From: Zoogloeaceae bacterium
GTDB taxonomy: Bacteria; Pseudomonadota; Gammaproteobacteria; Burkholderiales; Rhodocyclaceae
Assembly (NCBI GenBank): GCA_016791005.1
Contig: JAEUNY010000125.1
Location: 1 to 63,467, forward strand
Reading direction: 5' to 3'
DNA length: 63,467 nucleotides
The notes under the pieces: generated by a model
Told to the model about the DNA's origin: nothing
The model's database searches: none
The model's input: the letters and a program-made list of their open reading frames with translations, nothing else
Shown here: one piece after another, positions 36,280-47,770 of the stretch
Numbering within the stretch: the first letter of the stretch is position 1
Layout of the letters: each line of letters opens with the position of its first letter
Translations under genes and position numbers: made by a program

Positions 36280-36363
36280 AGGGGAATCGGGGTCAAACAG
36301 GGGAATCGGGGTCACAGGGGAATCGGGGTCACAGGGGAATCGGGGTCAGGGGAATCGGGGTCA
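36280..36363 (+). repeat. Five tandem copies of a 16-bp repeat
   Basis: AGGGGAATCGGGGTCA occurs at 36280, 36299, 36316, 36333 and 36348, with spacers of 3, 1, 1 and -1 bases (the last two share an A). It is followed by GGTCTTGCATTAACAC. From memory, this combination flanks REP-associated tyrosine transposase (RAYT) genes in beta-proteobacteria; no transposase is present here. Confidence 0.85.
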
Positions 36364-36395
36364 GGTCTTGCATTAACACATCACTAAGAGATCCC

Positions 36396-36478
36396 GCCTA
36401 CGATCTGAACGGCAACCGCACGAGCGACGACGCTGGCACCATTGCCACGTCCACGGCCAGCAAGCATGGACTCAGGTC
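36396..36478 (+). pseudogene. RHS YD-repeat fragment
   Basis: One frame reads AYDLNGNRTSDDAGTIA, a typical RHS YD-repeat motif, without any start and soon running into unrelated codons. It is a second relic of an rhs gene, separated from the tip by the tandem repeats. Confidence 0.6.
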
Positions 36479-36699
36479 TTGCGACCTTGCACGTCGCGAC
36501 ACGGGCGACGCCTTGATAGTAGCCGACGGGACCTGGAGGGGGACCCAGGGTGCGCCCGCTGTGGTGGAGTTGGGGGGGCAACGGCCAACTTACGGCTTGT
36601 GCTGAATCGCTTTCGAGGGGGGCTTCGGTAAGGGCGGGATTCGTCTGGGCAAATCCCGAACGGTCTGGCCCGAGCGTGCTTCGGAGTAAAATCCGGGCC

Positions 36700-39600
36700 A
36701 TGAATGCGCCTGCCGAATCCCTTCCCTCCCCGGCATCGGCCGGGCCTCGTTTTGTCCATCTGCGGCTGCATACCGAGTTTTCGGTCTCAGACGGTATTGT
36801 CCTGATCGACAAGGCGGTGGCCCTGGCTGCTGCCGACGGCATGCCGGCGTTGGGCATCTCGGACCTGGCCAACCTCTTCGGAATGGTCAAGTTCTATAAG
36901 GCGGCGCGGGGTAAGGGTGTGAAGCCCATCGTCGGCGCCGATTGCTGGATCACCAACGAGGCCGAGCGGGACAAGCCGACCCGTGTGCTGCTGATCTGCC
37001 ACAATCGCGCGGGCTACGGGCGCCTGTGCGAATTGCTGACCCGGGCCTATCTCGACAACAAGCATCGCGGTCGCGCGGAACTGCGGCGGGAGTGGCTGGA
37101 CGAGGGCGGTGGCGAGGGTCTGCTATGCCTTTCCGGGGCGCAGGGCGGCGATGTGGGGGTGGCACTCGCCAACGGCAACCAGGAACTGGCCGAGCGGCTG
37201 GCCCAGGACTGGGCGCGGCGCTTTCCCGGCGCCTTCTACCTCGAACTGCAGCGCGCCGGTCACCCGGGCTCCGAGGCCTACATCCGCGATGCCTTGGCCC
37301 TGGCTGGCCGGCTGGACCTGCCGGTGGTGGCGACTCACCCGATCCAGTTCGCCCAGGCGGACGATTTCATGGCCCACGAGGCGCGGGTGTGCATCGCCCA
37401 GGGCTATGTGCTGGCGGACAAGCGCCGCCCCAAGGATTTCACCACCGATCAGTACTTCAAGACCCAGGACGAGATGTGCGCGCTCTTCGCGGACATCCCC
37501 GAAGCGTTGGAAAACGCCGTGGAGATCGCCAAGCGCTGCTCGCTGACGGTGCAGCTGGGCAAGAACTTCCTGCCCCAGTTCCCGACTCCAGAGGGGCTGA
37601 GCCTGGATGATTTTCTGGTGGAGGAGGCAAAACGGGGCCTGGAGGTGCGCCTCGCCGAGCTCTACCCCAACGCGGTGGAGCGCGAGGGCCAGCGCCCGCG
37701 CTACGAGGAACGCCTGAAGTTCGAGACCGACACCATCATCCAGATGGGCTTCCCGGGCTACTTCCTGATCGTGGCGGACTTCATCAACTGGGCCAAAAAC
37801 AACGGTGTGCCGGTGGGGCCGGGGCGGGGCTCGGGGGCCGGGTCGCTGGTGGCTTACAGCCTGCGCATCACCGATCTGGACCCGCTGGAATACGCGCTGC
37901 TGTTTGAGCGCTTCCTCAACCCGGAGCGGGTGTCCATGCCCGACTTCGACATCGATTTCTGCCAGGACAACCGCTACCGCGTCATCGAGTACGTGCGCGA
38001 CCGCTATGGCCGCGACGCGGTGAGCCAGATCGCCACGTTTGGCACCATGGCCTCCAAGGCGGTGGTGCGGGACGTGGGCCGGGTGCTGGATCTGCCCTAC
38101 GGCCTGTGCGACCGGCTCTCCAAACTGATCCCGGTGGTGCAGAACAAGCCCCTCAGCTTGGCCGACGCCCGGGACCAGGAACCGCAGATCGAGGAGATGA
38201 TGAAGGACCCCGGCGACGGGGAGTCCATCCAGGAGCTCTGGAGCCTCGCGGAGCCCCTGGAAGGGCTGACCCGCAACGTTGGCATGCATGCCGGCGGGGT
38301 GCTCATCGCGCCGGGCAAGCTCACTGAATTTTGTCCCCTCTACATCCAGGACGGCGACGACGCGGTGCCGGTCTCCCAGTTTGACAAGGATGATGTGGAG
38401 GCTGCCGGTCTGGTGAAGTTCGACTTCCTGGGCCTGCGCAACCTGACGATTATCGAGCTCGCGCTGGACTACATCGCTCGCATGACCGGCGAGCGCCTGG
38501 ATCTGATGAGTTTGGGCTTCGGCGATCCGAAGGCCTACCAGATTCTCAAGGACGCCAACACCACGGCGATCTTCCAGGTGGAATCGGACGGCATGAAGAA
38601 GCTCCTAAAGAAGCTGGCGCCCGACCGCTTCGAGGACATCATCGCCGTGCTGGCGCTGTACCGCCCTGGCCCGCTGGGCTCAGGCATGGTGGATGACTTC
38701 ATCCTGCGCAAGAAGGGCCAGCAGGCCATCGACTACTTCCACCCGGACCTGAAAGCCTGCCTGGAGCCGACCTACGGCGTGATCGTGTATCAGGAACAGG
38801 TGATGCAGATCAGCCAGATCATCGGTGGCTACACCCTGGGCGGGGCGGACATGCTGCGCCGGGCGATGGGGAAGAAGAAGCCCGAGGAGATGGCCAAGCA
38901 CCGCGAAACCATCGCCGAGGGGGCGCAGAAGCAGGGCTACGACCCGGCGCTTGCAGAGCAGCTCTTCGACCTGATGACCAAGTTCGCGGAGTACGGCTTC
39001 AACAAGAGTCACACCGCCGCCTACGCCGTGGTGACCTACCACACCGCTTGGCTCAAGGCCTACCACTGCGCTGCCTTCATGGCCGCCACCCTGTCCTCGG
39101 ACATGGACAACACCGACACGGTGAAGATCTTCTTCGAGGACACCCTGGCCAACGGCATCGCCGTGCTGCCGCCGGACGTGAATGCCTCGCCCTACCGCTT
39201 CGAGCCGGTGGATGCCAAGACCATCCGCTACGGCCTGGGGGCGGTGAAGGGGGTGGGGGAGCCCGCGGTGAAGGCAATCATCGCCGCGCGGGAGGCGGAC
39301 GGGCCGTTCAAGGATCTGTTCGATTTCGCGGCCCGGGTGGATCGCCGCGCCGTGAACCGCCGCGTGGTGGAGGCCTTGATCCGTGCCGGGGCACTGGATA
39401 GCCTGGAAGGTTCGCAAGGGCGAGACCGGGCGGTGCTGATGGCTACCGTCAGCCTGGCCATGGAAGCCGCCGAGCAGGCGGCGGCCAATGCCCTGCAGGG
39501 CGGGCTCTTTGACGCCCTGCCGGAAGCCGCCGGGCCGCCGGCCGACTACGCCAGCGTGCGGCCCTGGAGCGACAAGGAGCGCCTCAAGGAGGAGAAAGTC

Positions 39601-40209
39601 GCCATCGGCTACTTCCTTTCCGGCCATCCCTTCCACGCCTATCGAGATGAAGTGCGGCGATTCGTCAAGCGCTCCCTGGACAAGCTGGAGCCTTCCCGGG
39701 AAATCGTCCTCCTGGCCGGAGTGGTGATGGAATTGCGCACCAAGATCGGCAACCGGGGCAAGATGGCCATCGCGCTTTTGGATGACGGCACTCAGCCCCG
39801 GGAGGTGACCATCTACTCCGAAGTGTATGACGCCATGCGCACCAAGATCGTGGTGGATGAAGTCCTCGTGATCGAAGGCAAGGTCAGCAACGACGATTTT
39901 TCTGGTGGTCTGCGTATCGTCGCCGACAAGCTCCTCACCCTCGGGGAGGCCCGCGGGCGCTTCGCCAAGGGCCTGCAGCTCCAACTGGCGACGGCGCAGG
40001 CGGACGGGCGGGACGCCGCGGCGCGTCTGGAAAGCCTGCTCAGCCCCTTCCGCGAAGGGGGGTGCATGGTGCGGGTGCGCTATCGCAACGCCCGGGCGGA
40101 GGGGGAGTTTCCCCTGGGTGAAGGGTGGCGGGTGCGCCTCGACGATGGGCTGCTGGACGGCCTGCGGGACTGGCTGAGCCCCGAAGCGGTGGAAATTCTC
40201 TACGCCTGA
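36700..40209 (+). CDS. dnaE: DNA polymerase III alpha subunit
   Basis: The 1169-residue replicative polymerase catalytic subunit. The N-terminal PHP domain (about 15-280) opens with [13 protein letters not shown]; the palm carries [10 protein letters not shown] with catalytic aspartates near residue 417; then [32 protein letters not shown] (fingers), helix-hairpin-helix ([12 protein letters not shown]) and a C-terminal OB fold. Length matches E. coli DnaE. ATG 36700 is the family start. The gene overlaps the convergent GGDEF-EAL gene by 10 bp at their 3' ends. Confidence 0.97.
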   Translation: MNAPAESLPSPASAGPRFVHLRLHTEFSVSDGIVLIDKAVALAAADGMPALGISDLANLFGMVKFYKAARGKGVKPIVGADCWITNEAERDKPTRVLLICHNRAGYGRLCELLTRAYLDNKHRGRAELRREWLDEGGGEGLLCLSGAQGGDVGVALANGNQELAERLAQDWARRFPGAFYLELQRAGHPGSEAYIRDALALAGRLDLPVVATHPIQFAQADDFMAHEARVCIAQGYVLADKRRPKDFTTDQYFKTQDEMCALFADIPEALENAVEIAKRCSLTVQLGKNFLPQFPTPEGLSLDDFLVEEAKRGLEVRLAELYPNAVEREGQRPRYEERLKFETDTIIQMGFPGYFLIVADFINWAKNNGVPVGPGRGSGAGSLVAYSLRITDLDPLEYALLFERFLNPERVSMPDFDIDFCQDNRYRVIEYVRDRYGRDAVSQIATFGTMASKAVVRDVGRVLDLPYGLCDRLSKLIPVVQNKPLSLADARDQEPQIEEMMKDPGDGESIQELWSLAEPLEGLTRNVGMHAGGVLIAPGKLTEFCPLYIQDGDDAVPVSQFDKDDVEAAGLVKFDFLGLRNLTIIELALDYIARMTGERLDLMSLGFGDPKAYQILKDANTTAIFQVESDGMKKLLKKLAPDRFEDIIAVLALYRPGPLGSGMVDDFILRKKGQQAIDYFHPDLKACLEPTYGVIVYQEQVMQISQIIGGYTLGGADMLRRAMGKKKPEEMAKHRETIAEGAQKQGYDPALAEQLFDLMTKFAEYGFNKSHTAAYAVVTYHTAWLKAYHCAAFMAATLSSDMDNTDTVKIFFEDTLANGIAVLPPDVNASPYRFEPVDAKTIRYGLGAVKGVGEPAVKAIIAAREADGPFKDLFDFAARVDRRAVNRRVVEALIRAGALDSLEGSQGRDRAVLMATVSLAMEAAEQAAANALQGGLFDALPEAAGPPADYASVRPWSDKERLKEEKVAIGYFLSGHPFHAYRDEVRRFVKRSLDKLEPSREIVLLAGVVMELRTKIGNRGKMAIALLDDGTQPREVTIYSEVYDAMRTKIVVDEVLVIEGKVSNDDFSGGLRIVADKLLTLGEARGRFAKGLQLQLATAQADGRDAAARLESLLSPFREGGCMVRVRYRNARAEGEFPLGEGWRVRLDDGLLDGLRDWLSPEAVEILYA

Positions 40210-43004
40210 GCCGCGGGGGGGGCTTCGGTCGGGGGGGCCGTCGGCGTGCCGGCCGGAACGGCGGCGGCAGGGTATTCCGCCAGAACCGTCGGGCCCACGT
40301 TGTCAAAGGCTTCGCGTGCGGGCCGCGGTCGGGCAAACAGAAACCCCTGGGCCGATTCGCAGCCTTCATTCCGCAGGAAATCGAGCTGGAACGGCGTTTC
40401 GACTCCTTCGGCGACCACCTCCATGCGCAACACGTGGCCCAACTGAATGATGGCGCGCACGATCTCGGCATCATCGACGTCAGCATCGATGTCGCGGATG
40501 AAAGACCGGTCGATCTTGAGCCGATCGACGCGGAAGCGCTTGATGTAGCTCAGGCTGGAGTAGCCAGTGCCGAAGTCGTCGATGGAAATCCGGATCCCTG
40601 CGGACTTCAGCCGAGTGATGGTGTCCAGTGCCTCCGAGCCTTGCTCGAGGAGCAGGCTCTCGGTGAGCTCGAGCTCCAGCAGGTGCGGCGCGAGACCGGA
40701 CGTCCGCAGGGTGTCTTGCACGAGTTGGACGATGTCGTCGCGGCGGAACTGAAGCGCCGATAGGTTCACCGCCACGGGCATTTCCCCCCGACCCTCCAAC
40801 TGCCACAGGCAGGCCTGGCGACAGGCTTCCGCCAAGACCCAGCGACCGATGGGAATGATTTGGCCGTTATCTTCCGCAAGGGGGATGAACCGGGAGGGCG
40901 GCACGTCGCCATAGGTGGCGCTGGTCCAGCGCAGGAGCGCTTCCATGCCGGTGATGCGACCTGTGGCCAGGCAGATCTGAGGCTGATACACGAGATGGAA
41001 TTCGTTCCGCTCAAGGGCCTGGCGCATGGCGTTATCCAGCATCAGGCGCTCCATCGCGGCGGCGTTCATCGTCTCGGTGAAGAAGTGGAAGGCGTTTCGC
41101 CCGCTGGCCTTCGCGTGGTACATCGCGGTGTCCGCGCTACGCATCAGGTCCTGCGCGTTCTTGCCATCCGCCGGGTGAACGGCGATTCCGATGCTCGCCG
41201 AGGTCGCCAGGGAATGACCGTCGATTTCAAAGGGTGGCGCCATCGCCTCGATGATCTTTCGGGCCACCTGCGCCGCATCCGCGGCATCGGCCAGTTCGGT
41301 AAGCAGGATCAGGAACTCGTCACCCCCGAGGCGGCCAACGCTGTCACTGGCCCGCACGCAGGCCACCAGGCGGTGTGCGATGTCTTTCAGCAGGAGATCC
41401 CCGACCGTGTGGCCAAGGGAATCATTGATGTGCTTGAAGTGGTCTAGATCCAGGAAGAGCAGGGCGAAGCGACTGTGCTCCCGCTGGGCCTGGAGGATCC
41501 GGCGGTCGATGCGTTCGATCATCAGCGCCCGGTTGGGCAGGCTGGTCAGCGGGTCGTGGTGGGCGAGGAAAGCGATCTGCGCTTCCTGGGCCTTGCGCTC
41601 GGAAATGTCGTTGAAGACCGCCATGTAGTGGGTGAGGCGGCCCCTTTGATCCCGCACCGCGCTGATCGACAGCCATTCGGGGTAGATGGTCCCGTCTTTG
41701 CGCCGATTCCAGATTTCCCCTTGCCAGGAGCCCTTGTGGTCGATGCTGTCCCACATGGCGCGGTAAAACGCGGCGTCGTGGCGGCCCGAGCGGAGCACGG
41801 CCGGCGAGCGGCCCAGGATGTCCTCCGGCGCGTAGCCGGTGGCGAGGGTGAATGCCGGATTCACTCGCAGAATCTTGAGGTCCGGGCCGGTGACCATGAT
41901 GGCTTCGACGCTGTTGCTGAACACGGTCTCCGCGAGCCGCAGGGCGTCCTCGGTTTCCCGCAATCGGGTGATGTCGGCGAGGGTCGTGACCACGCCGATC
42001 TGACGCGGCGGGGTCCCCGTGGTCACGGGCTCGCTGCGGGCGAGCAGCCAGGCCTGGCTACCGTCCTGGCGCTGTAGGCCGACCACTGCACTGTGGGCGC
42101 GGCCATCGGCGAAGGAGCGATTGGCCGTCAGTTCGTCGGCCGGGCAGGCGGAGCCGTCGGCCCTGAAGAAGCGGAGCGCGGTCTTTGGCTGGTCGAACTC
42201 GGCAACTTCGTCCGCCGCCAAGCCAAGCACCCGTCCTGCGGCCGGGTTGGTCAGCAAGGTCCGGCCGCGGTTGTCCCGCATCAGGACCCCCTCGCCCAGG
42301 GCCGCGAGGATGGAGCGCAAGGTGGCCTCGCTGGCGCGCAGGGTGTCTTCGGAGTCCCGGCGGGCCGTGACATCCATGATGGTGCCGACCATCCGCAGGG
42401 CGCGGCCGACGCCATCGCGTTCGACGACCCGGCCCCGGGCGAGGATCCAGCCATAGTTGCCGCCGGCGGTCAGGAGGCGGTGTTCCGAGCGGAATTCCGC
42501 CGCCTCGCCGGCAAGGTGGGCTTTCAAGGCAGCCAGGTGGGCGTCGAGGTCCGCAGGGTGGATGCGGGACTGCCAGGCACCGGGGCTGGCGCCCAGGTCT
42601 TCCGGCGAGGCGCCCACGAGGCGCCCCCAGGCATCGGAGTAGCGGAGCTTGCTGGCATTCAGATCCCAGTCCCACATCGCATCGCCGGCACTGTCCAACG
42701 CGAGGGCGGGAATCTTTGCCAGGGCATCAGCCTGTTGTCGCTGCCGGCGCTGGTGCCAGCGCCAGGCGAGCGTGCCGATGACGAGCGCGGCGAGGGACGC
42801 CGGCCACACCGGATGGGGCAGGGGGATTCCGCCGACCCCAACGGCCGCCCAGGCAGGCAGCGGGGACAAGGTGGCAGAGAGAAGGGCGAGGGTTCTGCGG
42901 CCTCTTGGCAGACGGTGACGACTGGGCGCAAGGCGGCGCGGGCCCGGTAAGGGCGTTGGCATCGGCGGGGTCTGCGGGGGCGTAAGTGGTGGGTTTGCTA
43001 CCAC
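40200..43004 (-). CDS. PAS-GGDEF-EAL cyclic di-GMP signalling protein
   Basis: A 934-residue inner-membrane protein. Two hydrophobic segments near the N-terminus (about 38-56 and 66-84) precede three PAS domains (about 100-225, 230-355, 360-480), the third with the [20 protein letters not shown] signature. The GGDEF domain has an intact GRLGGDEF motif (near 575), and the EAL domain keeps GMEALLRW and [12 protein letters not shown], so both diguanylate cyclase and phosphodiesterase activity are possible. The start is GTG 43004 or ATG 42962; neither has a good ribosome-binding site, and the former lies inside an inverted repeat. Confidence 0.92.
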   Translation of the reverse strand: MVANPPLTPPQTPPMPTPLPGPRRLAPSRHRLPRGRRTLALLSATLSPLPAWAAVGVGGIPLPHPVWPASLAALVIGTLAWRWHQRRQRQQADALAKIPALALDSAGDAMWDWDLNASKLRYSDAWGRLVGASPEDLGASPGAWQSRIHPADLDAHLAALKAHLAGEAAEFRSEHRLLTAGGNYGWILARGRVVERDGVGRALRMVGTIMDVTARRDSEDTLRASEATLRSILAALGEGVLMRDNRGRTLLTNPAAGRVLGLAADEVAEFDQPKTALRFFRADGSACPADELTANRSFADGRAHSAVVGLQRQDGSQAWLLARSEPVTTGTPPRQIGVVTTLADITRLRETEDALRLAETVFSNSVEAIMVTGPDLKILRVNPAFTLATGYAPEDILGRSPAVLRSGRHDAAFYRAMWDSIDHKGSWQGEIWNRRKDGTIYPEWLSISAVRDQRGRLTHYMAVFNDISERKAQEAQIAFLAHHDPLTSLPNRALMIERIDRRILQAQREHSRFALLFLDLDHFKHINDSLGHTVGDLLLKDIAHRLVACVRASDSVGRLGGDEFLILLTELADAADAAQVARKIIEAMAPPFEIDGHSLATSASIGIAVHPADGKNAQDLMRSADTAMYHAKASGRNAFHFFTETMNAAAMERLMLDNAMRQALERNEFHLVYQPQICLATGRITGMEALLRWTSATYGDVPPSRFIPLAEDNGQIIPIGRWVLAEACRQACLWQLEGRGEMPVAVNLSALQFRRDDIVQLVQDTLRTSGLAPHLLELELTESLLLEQGSEALDTITRLKSAGIRISIDDFGTGYSSLSYIKRFRVDRLKIDRSFIRDIDADVDDAEIVRAIIQLGHVLRMEVVAEGVETPFQLDFLRNEGCESAQGFLFARPRPAREAFDNVGPTVLAEYPAAAVPAGTPTAPPTEAPPAAQA

Positions 43005-43009
43005 TTACG
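42981..43009. promoter_or_regulatory. 10-bp perfect inverted repeat at the start of the GGDEF-EAL gene
   Basis: CGTAAGTGGT and ACCACTTACG are separated by 9 bp. If translation starts at ATG 42962 this lies in the leader or promoter as an operator or hairpin; if at GTG 43004 it covers the start codon. Confidence 0.6.
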
Positions 43010-43057
43010 GCAGAGGGACGAGGGCCTTGAGGGCGCTCCCGGAGGGTGCCGGCGCGC

Positions 43058-43351
43058 TCAGCGAGTGGGAAGCACTTCGAAGCCGGCAGCGGGCTGCTCG
43101 CAAAGCTGGGTATGGATGTGGGTGACTCGTGCCTGGGGCGGTCCTTCCCAGGCCCACTCGACAAAGAGATCCACCGCCGCCTTAGGGCCGTAGACCACCG
43201 CCTCGACGCTGCCATCGAGACCATTGCGGACCCAGCCATGGAGATCCAGGCGACGGGCGGTGTCGGCGGTGGAGGCCCGATAGGAGACCCCTTGCACCAG
43301 GCCGCGAATCACCAAACGCAGGGAGACGGCAGCGGGGTCAGCTTCAGGCAT
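43058..43351 (-). CDS. acyP: Acylphosphatase
   Basis: A 97-residue enzyme hydrolysing acyl phosphates. Both signatures are present: LVQGVSYRAST with the phosphate-binding arginine, and GWVRNGLDGSVEAVV with the catalytic asparagine. ATG 43351 overlaps the 3' end of the SulP gene by 8 bp, so it is the second gene of that operon. Confidence 0.94.
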   Translation of the reverse strand: MPEADPAAVSLRLVIRGLVQGVSYRASTADTARRLDLHGWVRNGLDGSVEAVVYGPKAAVDLFVEWAWEGPPQARVTHIHTQLCEQPAAGFEVLPTR

Positions 43352-45032
43352 AAGACACTCCGGGGTCGCTTTGTCCGATCGCCTGGGCCCGCAGCAGGGC
43401 ATCGGTCAGGTTGCTGGCGATCTGGTCCTCGCCGATCGCCACCGCGAAGCCCGAGCGCTGGACAATCGAGGCGGGTTGCGCATTGAGGTCGCAAAGAATG
43501 AGGGTGGCGCCGCGCTTTGCAAGCCCGCGGTGCAGGGTCTGGAGGATATCCAGGCCGGTGGTGTCGATGTTGATGACTTTTTCCATGTCGAGGATCAGCA
43601 CATCCGGGTGGACCTGCATGGTGAGGAGCATCGACTCCAACTTGTTGGCAGCGCCGAAAAAGAGGGTACCAAAGACCCGGAAAGCGAGGATGCGAGGCGA
43701 CCCGTCCGGCCGCGAGAGGGCCTCCACGCCGTAGAAATCTTCAAGGGGCACCCGCTCGATCCGGGTGAGGTCCGACATGCGGTAGATGAAAAAGAGGCTG
43801 GCCAGAACGAGGCCCAGTTCCACCGCCAGGGTCAGGTCGAAGATCACGGTGACGAGGAAGACGCCGACGAGAATCGCCTGGTATTGCCGCGAGTACCGCC
43901 GCAACTCGACGAAGGCGTGCCATTCCCCCATGTTGATCGACACCACCACCACGATTGCCGACAGGGTGGCCAGGGGGATATGGCGGGCGAGCGGCGCCAG
44001 GGCGAGCACGACGGCCAGAAGCACTGCGGCATGAATGATCCCGGCGACGGGAGTTCGTCCACCGGTGCGGATATTGGTAGCAGTGCGGGCGATCGCGCCG
44101 GTGGCGGCGAAGCCGCCGAAGATCGGGGCCACCACGTTGGCGATGCCCTGGGCCAGCAACTCCTGGTTGGGGTCGTGGCGATCATCGATCTGGTTGTCGG
44201 CGACCCGGGCCGACAGAAGGGATTCGATGGCCCCCAGCATGGCGATGGTGAGGGCCGGCACGATCAATTTGCCGAGGGTGGAAAGGCTCAATTCCGGCAG
44301 GGCCAGGGGCGGCAGTTCCTGGGGGATACCGCCGAAACGGGTGCCGATGGTGTCCACCGGTAACTGCAGCACCGCATTGGCGGCGGTGGCGATGACCAGC
44401 ACCGCCAGGGGGCCGGGCATCCGCCCGAGCCAGGCGAAGCGGGCCGCGAGGCGGTTCCAGAACAAGAGGACCGCAAGGCTCGCCGCCGCCAGGGCGACGG
44501 TGGGGAGATCCACGGTGTGCAGGTGCATGGCCAAGGCATGGACCTTGCCGAAAAACTCCCCCGGCAAGTGCTCGATTTTCAAGCCCAGGAAATCCTTGAT
44601 CTGGGAGAGAAAGATCACCACCGCGATCCCGTTGGTGAAGCCAATCACGACCGACACGGGAATGAAGCGGATGAGATTGCCCAGCCGGAAGGCCCCCATG
44701 GCCAGCAACATGAACCCCGCCAGCATGGTAGCGATCAGCAGGTTCTGGACGCCGTAGTCCACCACGATGGCGTAGATGATGGGGATGAAGGCGCCGGTGG
44801 GCCCCCCGATCTGGACCCGGGAGCCCCCCAGCGCGGAAATCAGGAATCCGGCGACGATGGCCGTCCAGATGCCCGCGGTGGGGCTCATGCCGCTGGCGAT
44901 GGCAAAGGCCATGGCCAGGGGAAGGGCAAGGACGCCCACCGTGAGGCCGGCCGCGAAATCCTGGGAAAACTGGGCCTTGCCGTACCCGGGGAGGGTATCG
45001 GCGAGTTTGGGACGGAAAGCGATCTTGTGCAT
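43344..45032 (-). CDS. SulP-family inorganic anion transporter
   Basis: A 562-residue inner-membrane protein with 10-14 helices and a cytosolic STAS domain (about 440-555; VLILDMEKVINIDTTGLDIL). The N-terminal segment DFAAGLTVGVLALPLAMAFAIASG and NPNQELLAQGIANVVAPIFGG-like core are standard for SulP (sulfate, bicarbonate or other anions). The substrate cannot be chosen by sequence; bicarbonate (BicA/DauA-like) or sulfate are both possible. It is cotranscribed with acylphosphatase. Confidence 0.92.
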   Translation of the reverse strand: MHKIAFRPKLADTLPGYGKAQFSQDFAAGLTVGVLALPLAMAFAIASGMSPTAGIWTAIVAGFLISALGGSRVQIGGPTGAFIPIIYAIVVDYGVQNLLIATMLAGFMLLAMGAFRLGNLIRFIPVSVVIGFTNGIAVVIFLSQIKDFLGLKIEHLPGEFFGKVHALAMHLHTVDLPTVALAAASLAVLLFWNRLAARFAWLGRMPGPLAVLVIATAANAVLQLPVDTIGTRFGGIPQELPPLALPELSLSTLGKLIVPALTIAMLGAIESLLSARVADNQIDDRHDPNQELLAQGIANVVAPIFGGFAATGAIARTATNIRTGGRTPVAGIIHAAVLLAVVLALAPLARHIPLATLSAIVVVVSINMGEWHAFVELRRYSRQYQAILVGVFLVTVIFDLTLAVELGLVLASLFFIYRMSDLTRIERVPLEDFYGVEALSRPDGSPRILAFRVFGTLFFGAANKLESMLLTMQVHPDVLILDMEKVINIDTTGLDILQTLHRGLAKRGATLILCDLNAQPASIVQRSGFAVAIGEDQIASNLTDALLRAQAIGQSDPGVSYA

Positions 45033-45175
45033 GAAACCTCCGCAATGGAACGTTAGGGCGGACGCGGGGGGCGAGGGCCCCCGGGCGGAGGTCAGTTACC
45101 CGGACCGGTGCGGTGGAAGATCATCCATTTTTTGCTGGGCGTCAGCGGCATGGTCGGGGGCGGGAGACGAATGAG

Positions 45176-45445
45176 CTATTTTTCGTCCGTCGCGGATTCC
45201 TGTCCAGTGCCGGGCATCTGCTCCATCACTTCGGCGAGCATCTTGACCGCTGCCATGAAGATGAGCCCGATCCCCACCAGCGCGACAGCGATCGCCTCGG
45301 AAGTCGCCGAGGGGAAGCCTGGGATGAATGTCTGGTCCTTGATGAGGTAGAAGCCCCCCATGGCGACGAGCAGCATGCCGGCCACGTCCACCAAGGCCCA
45401 TTGCACGATGGAGGCCGTGAGTTTGGGGCGGAATTTCTTGGTCAT
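45176..45445 (-). CDS. Small two-helix membrane protein
   Basis: An 89-residue protein with hydrophobic segments at about 18-36 and 48-70, a basic N-terminus (MTKKFRPK) and an acidic tail. It lies between metG and the SulP gene on the same strand. I recognise no family; AGAGG-like purines precede the ATG. Confidence 0.7.
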   Translation of the reverse strand: MTKKFRPKLTASIVQWALVDVAGMLLVAMGGFYLIKDQTFIPGFPSATSEAIAVALVGIGLIFMAAVKMLAEVMEQMPGTGQESATDEK

Positions 45446-45494
45446 GAAGAGGTCTCCGTGGGCGCGGGACGGGGGCTGAGCGGGTCGCGATCGT

Positions 45495-47654
45495 TCATTT
45501 CACCCGCATTCCCGGCGTCGCGCCGTCGTCGGGCGAGAGAATGAAGAGGCCCGGCACAACGCCTTTGCCATCGGAGGCGGCCAGCACCATCCCCTCACTC
45601 ATGCCGAACTTCATCTTGCGGGGAGCGAGGTTGGCCACCATTACGGTCATCCGCCCCACCAGGGTAGCGGGGTCGTAGGCGGACTTGATGCCGGCAAAGA
45701 CTTGGCGGGGTTCCGCTTCGCCGATGTCGAGCTGGAGGCGGATCAGTTTGTCCGCGCCTTCGACATGGCTGGCGTCGACGATGCGGGCGATGCGCAGATC
45801 GACCTTGGCAAAGTCGTCGATGGTGATGAACGGCTCGAAGTCGCTGGCCAATTCGACCTCCTGCTGGGCAACGTGGGTCTGATGCTGGGCGTGGCGTTGG
45901 GGGGAAGTGGCCCCTTGCGGGGCGGCGACCGGTGCCGTGGGAGCCAGGGATTCTTTATTGGCTTCCAGGAGGGCGTCGATTTGTTTGCGTTCGACGCGGG
46001 TCATGAGGTGCTGGTAGGGCGCAATCTTTTCCAGGGGCAGCTTTGTGAGGCTCCCCCACTCGAATTGCACGCCCAGCATCTGTTCGACTTTTTCGGCGGT
46101 GGTGGGCAGGATAGGTTTCAGGAGGGCAGCGAGGCGGGCGAAGTAGCGGATGGCTGCGCTGCAGACCAGGTGAAGCCGAGCTTCGTTGCCGGGCGTCTTG
46201 GCGAGTTCCCAGGGCTTGAAATCATTCACATACTGGTTTGCGGCGTCGGCAAGGGCCATGATCTTTCGGATCGCCCGCCCAAAATCGCGCTCTTCATAGG
46301 CCCGGCCGATTTCCGTCGAGGCGTCGTCGATCAATCTTTCGACTTCGAGATCCTTCGCCTCCAAGGCCTCCCCGGCCAGCGGCAGAATTTGGCCGTTGAA
46401 CTTCTTGCTGATGAACCCCGCGCAGCGGCTGGCGATATTGACGAACTTGCCCACCAGGTCGGAATTCACCTTGGCGATCAGGTCGTCCAGATTGAGATCT
46501 ACGTCTTCCATGGTGCCGTTGGACTTGGCCGCGAAGTAGTAGCGCAGCCATTCCGGGTTGAGGCCCTGGTCGATAAAGCTCCTGGCGGTGATGAAGGTGC
46601 CCCGGCTCTTGCTCATCTTGGCCCCGTCGACGGTGAGGAAGCCGTTCACTGCGAGCTGAGTGGGGGTGCGAAAGCCGGAAAACTCCAGCATCGCCGGCCA
46701 GAAGAGGGCGTGGAAATAGAGGATGTCCTTGCCGATGAAGTGCACCATCTCCGTGCCGGCTTCCGCGGCCCGGCCGGCTTCGGTGAAGGCGGCGAGATCA
46801 ATATCGGGGCGCCGGGCGGCGAGGTTCCTGAAGCTGGCAAAGTAGCCGATGGGGGCGTCCAGCCAGACGTAAAAATATTTTCCCGGCGCGCCCGGGATCT
46901 CGAAGCCGAAATAGGGCGCGTCCCGGGAGATGTCCCAGTCGGAGAGCGTGTTTTCACCGGCCTCTCCCAGCCACTCCTTCATCTTGTTGGACGCTTCGGC
47001 CGGCAGGCGGCGCTGGCCCAGGGCGTTGGCGCCATGGGTCCAGGTGCGCAGGAAATCCACCGCCCGGGCGTCCGAGAGGCGGAAAAAGTAATGCTCCGAC
47101 TGGCGTAAAACCGGGGTCGCCCCCGACACCGCCGAGCGCGGATTCTTCAGTTCCGTGGGCGCGTAGGCCGCGCCACACACCTCGCAGTTGTCGCCATACT
47201 GGTCCAGCGCGCCGCACTTGGGGCACTCGCCCTTGATGAAGCGGTCCGGGAGGAACATTTCCTTCACCGGGTCGTAAAACTGCTCGATGGCCCGGGTCTC
47301 GATCAGGCGCGCGTCATCCCGCAGGCGCTGGTAAATCGTCTCCGCGTACCAGCGGTTCTCCTTGGAGTGGGTCGAGTGATAGTTGTCGAAGGCCACGCCA
47401 AAGCTGGCGAAATCCCGGGAGTGCTCGCCATGGACCCGGGCGATGAGGGCCTCCGGCGTGATGCCCTCCTTCTCCGCCCGCAGCATCACCGGCGTGCCAT
47501 GGGTGTCGTCCGCGCACACGTAATGCACCGTGTGGCCCCGCATGCGCTGATAACGCACCCAGATGTCCGCCTGGATATAACCCACCAGATGGCCCAGGTG
47601 AATGTCGCCATTGGCGTAGGGCAGGGCGTTGGTGACGAGAATCTGGCGCGACAT
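45495..47654 (-). CDS. metG: Methionyl-tRNA synthetase
   Basis: A 719-residue class I synthetase charging tRNA-Met. HIGH-type motif is [11 protein letters not shown], the zinc knuckle CPKC/CEVC is near residue 146-160, KMSKS is present as AKMSKSRGT, and a C-terminal tRNA-binding (Trbp111/EMAP) domain starts at about 615 ([12 protein letters not shown]). ATG 47654 is the family start; 13 further codons upstream are open but unsupported. Confidence 0.97.
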   Translation of the reverse strand: MSRQILVTNALPYANGDIHLGHLVGYIQADIWVRYQRMRGHTVHYVCADDTHGTPVMLRAEKEGITPEALIARVHGEHSRDFASFGVAFDNYHSTHSKENRWYAETIYQRLRDDARLIETRAIEQFYDPVKEMFLPDRFIKGECPKCGALDQYGDNCEVCGAAYAPTELKNPRSAVSGATPVLRQSEHYFFRLSDARAVDFLRTWTHGANALGQRRLPAEASNKMKEWLGEAGENTLSDWDISRDAPYFGFEIPGAPGKYFYVWLDAPIGYFASFRNLAARRPDIDLAAFTEAGRAAEAGTEMVHFIGKDILYFHALFWPAMLEFSGFRTPTQLAVNGFLTVDGAKMSKSRGTFITARSFIDQGLNPEWLRYYFAAKSNGTMEDVDLNLDDLIAKVNSDLVGKFVNIASRCAGFISKKFNGQILPLAGEALEAKDLEVERLIDDASTEIGRAYEERDFGRAIRKIMALADAANQYVNDFKPWELAKTPGNEARLHLVCSAAIRYFARLAALLKPILPTTAEKVEQMLGVQFEWGSLTKLPLEKIAPYQHLMTRVERKQIDALLEANKESLAPTAPVAAPQGATSPQRHAQHQTHVAQQEVELASDFEPFITIDDFAKVDLRIARIVDASHVEGADKLIRLQLDIGEAEPRQVFAGIKSAYDPATLVGRMTVMVANLAPRKMKFGMSEGMVLAASDGKGVVPGLFILSPDDGATPGMRVK

Positions 47655-47770
47655 GGAAAAACACTCGAATTGCGAAAGGGCGGAGTGTAACAAATGCCGC
47701 GCCGCGACCCGCGCCGACCGAACATCCCGCCCCGTGGTGGGTCAAACCACGTGTGACAAGGAGCGCCACG

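Larger units (their letters stand above)
36084..36699. other. 616-bp region of repeats and rhs remnants upstream of dnaE
   Basis: There is no intact gene. It holds low-GC sequence following the rhs tip (to about 36250), five tandem 16-bp repeats, and an rhs YD-repeat fragment. The last 100 bp before dnaE contain its upstream region; no clear promoter was found. Confidence 0.6.

Noticed and set aside
36280..36363. CRISPR array
   Set aside because: Repeat units are 16 bp with spacers of 0-3 bases; a CRISPR array needs 24-37 bp repeats with unique spacers, and no cas gene is present.
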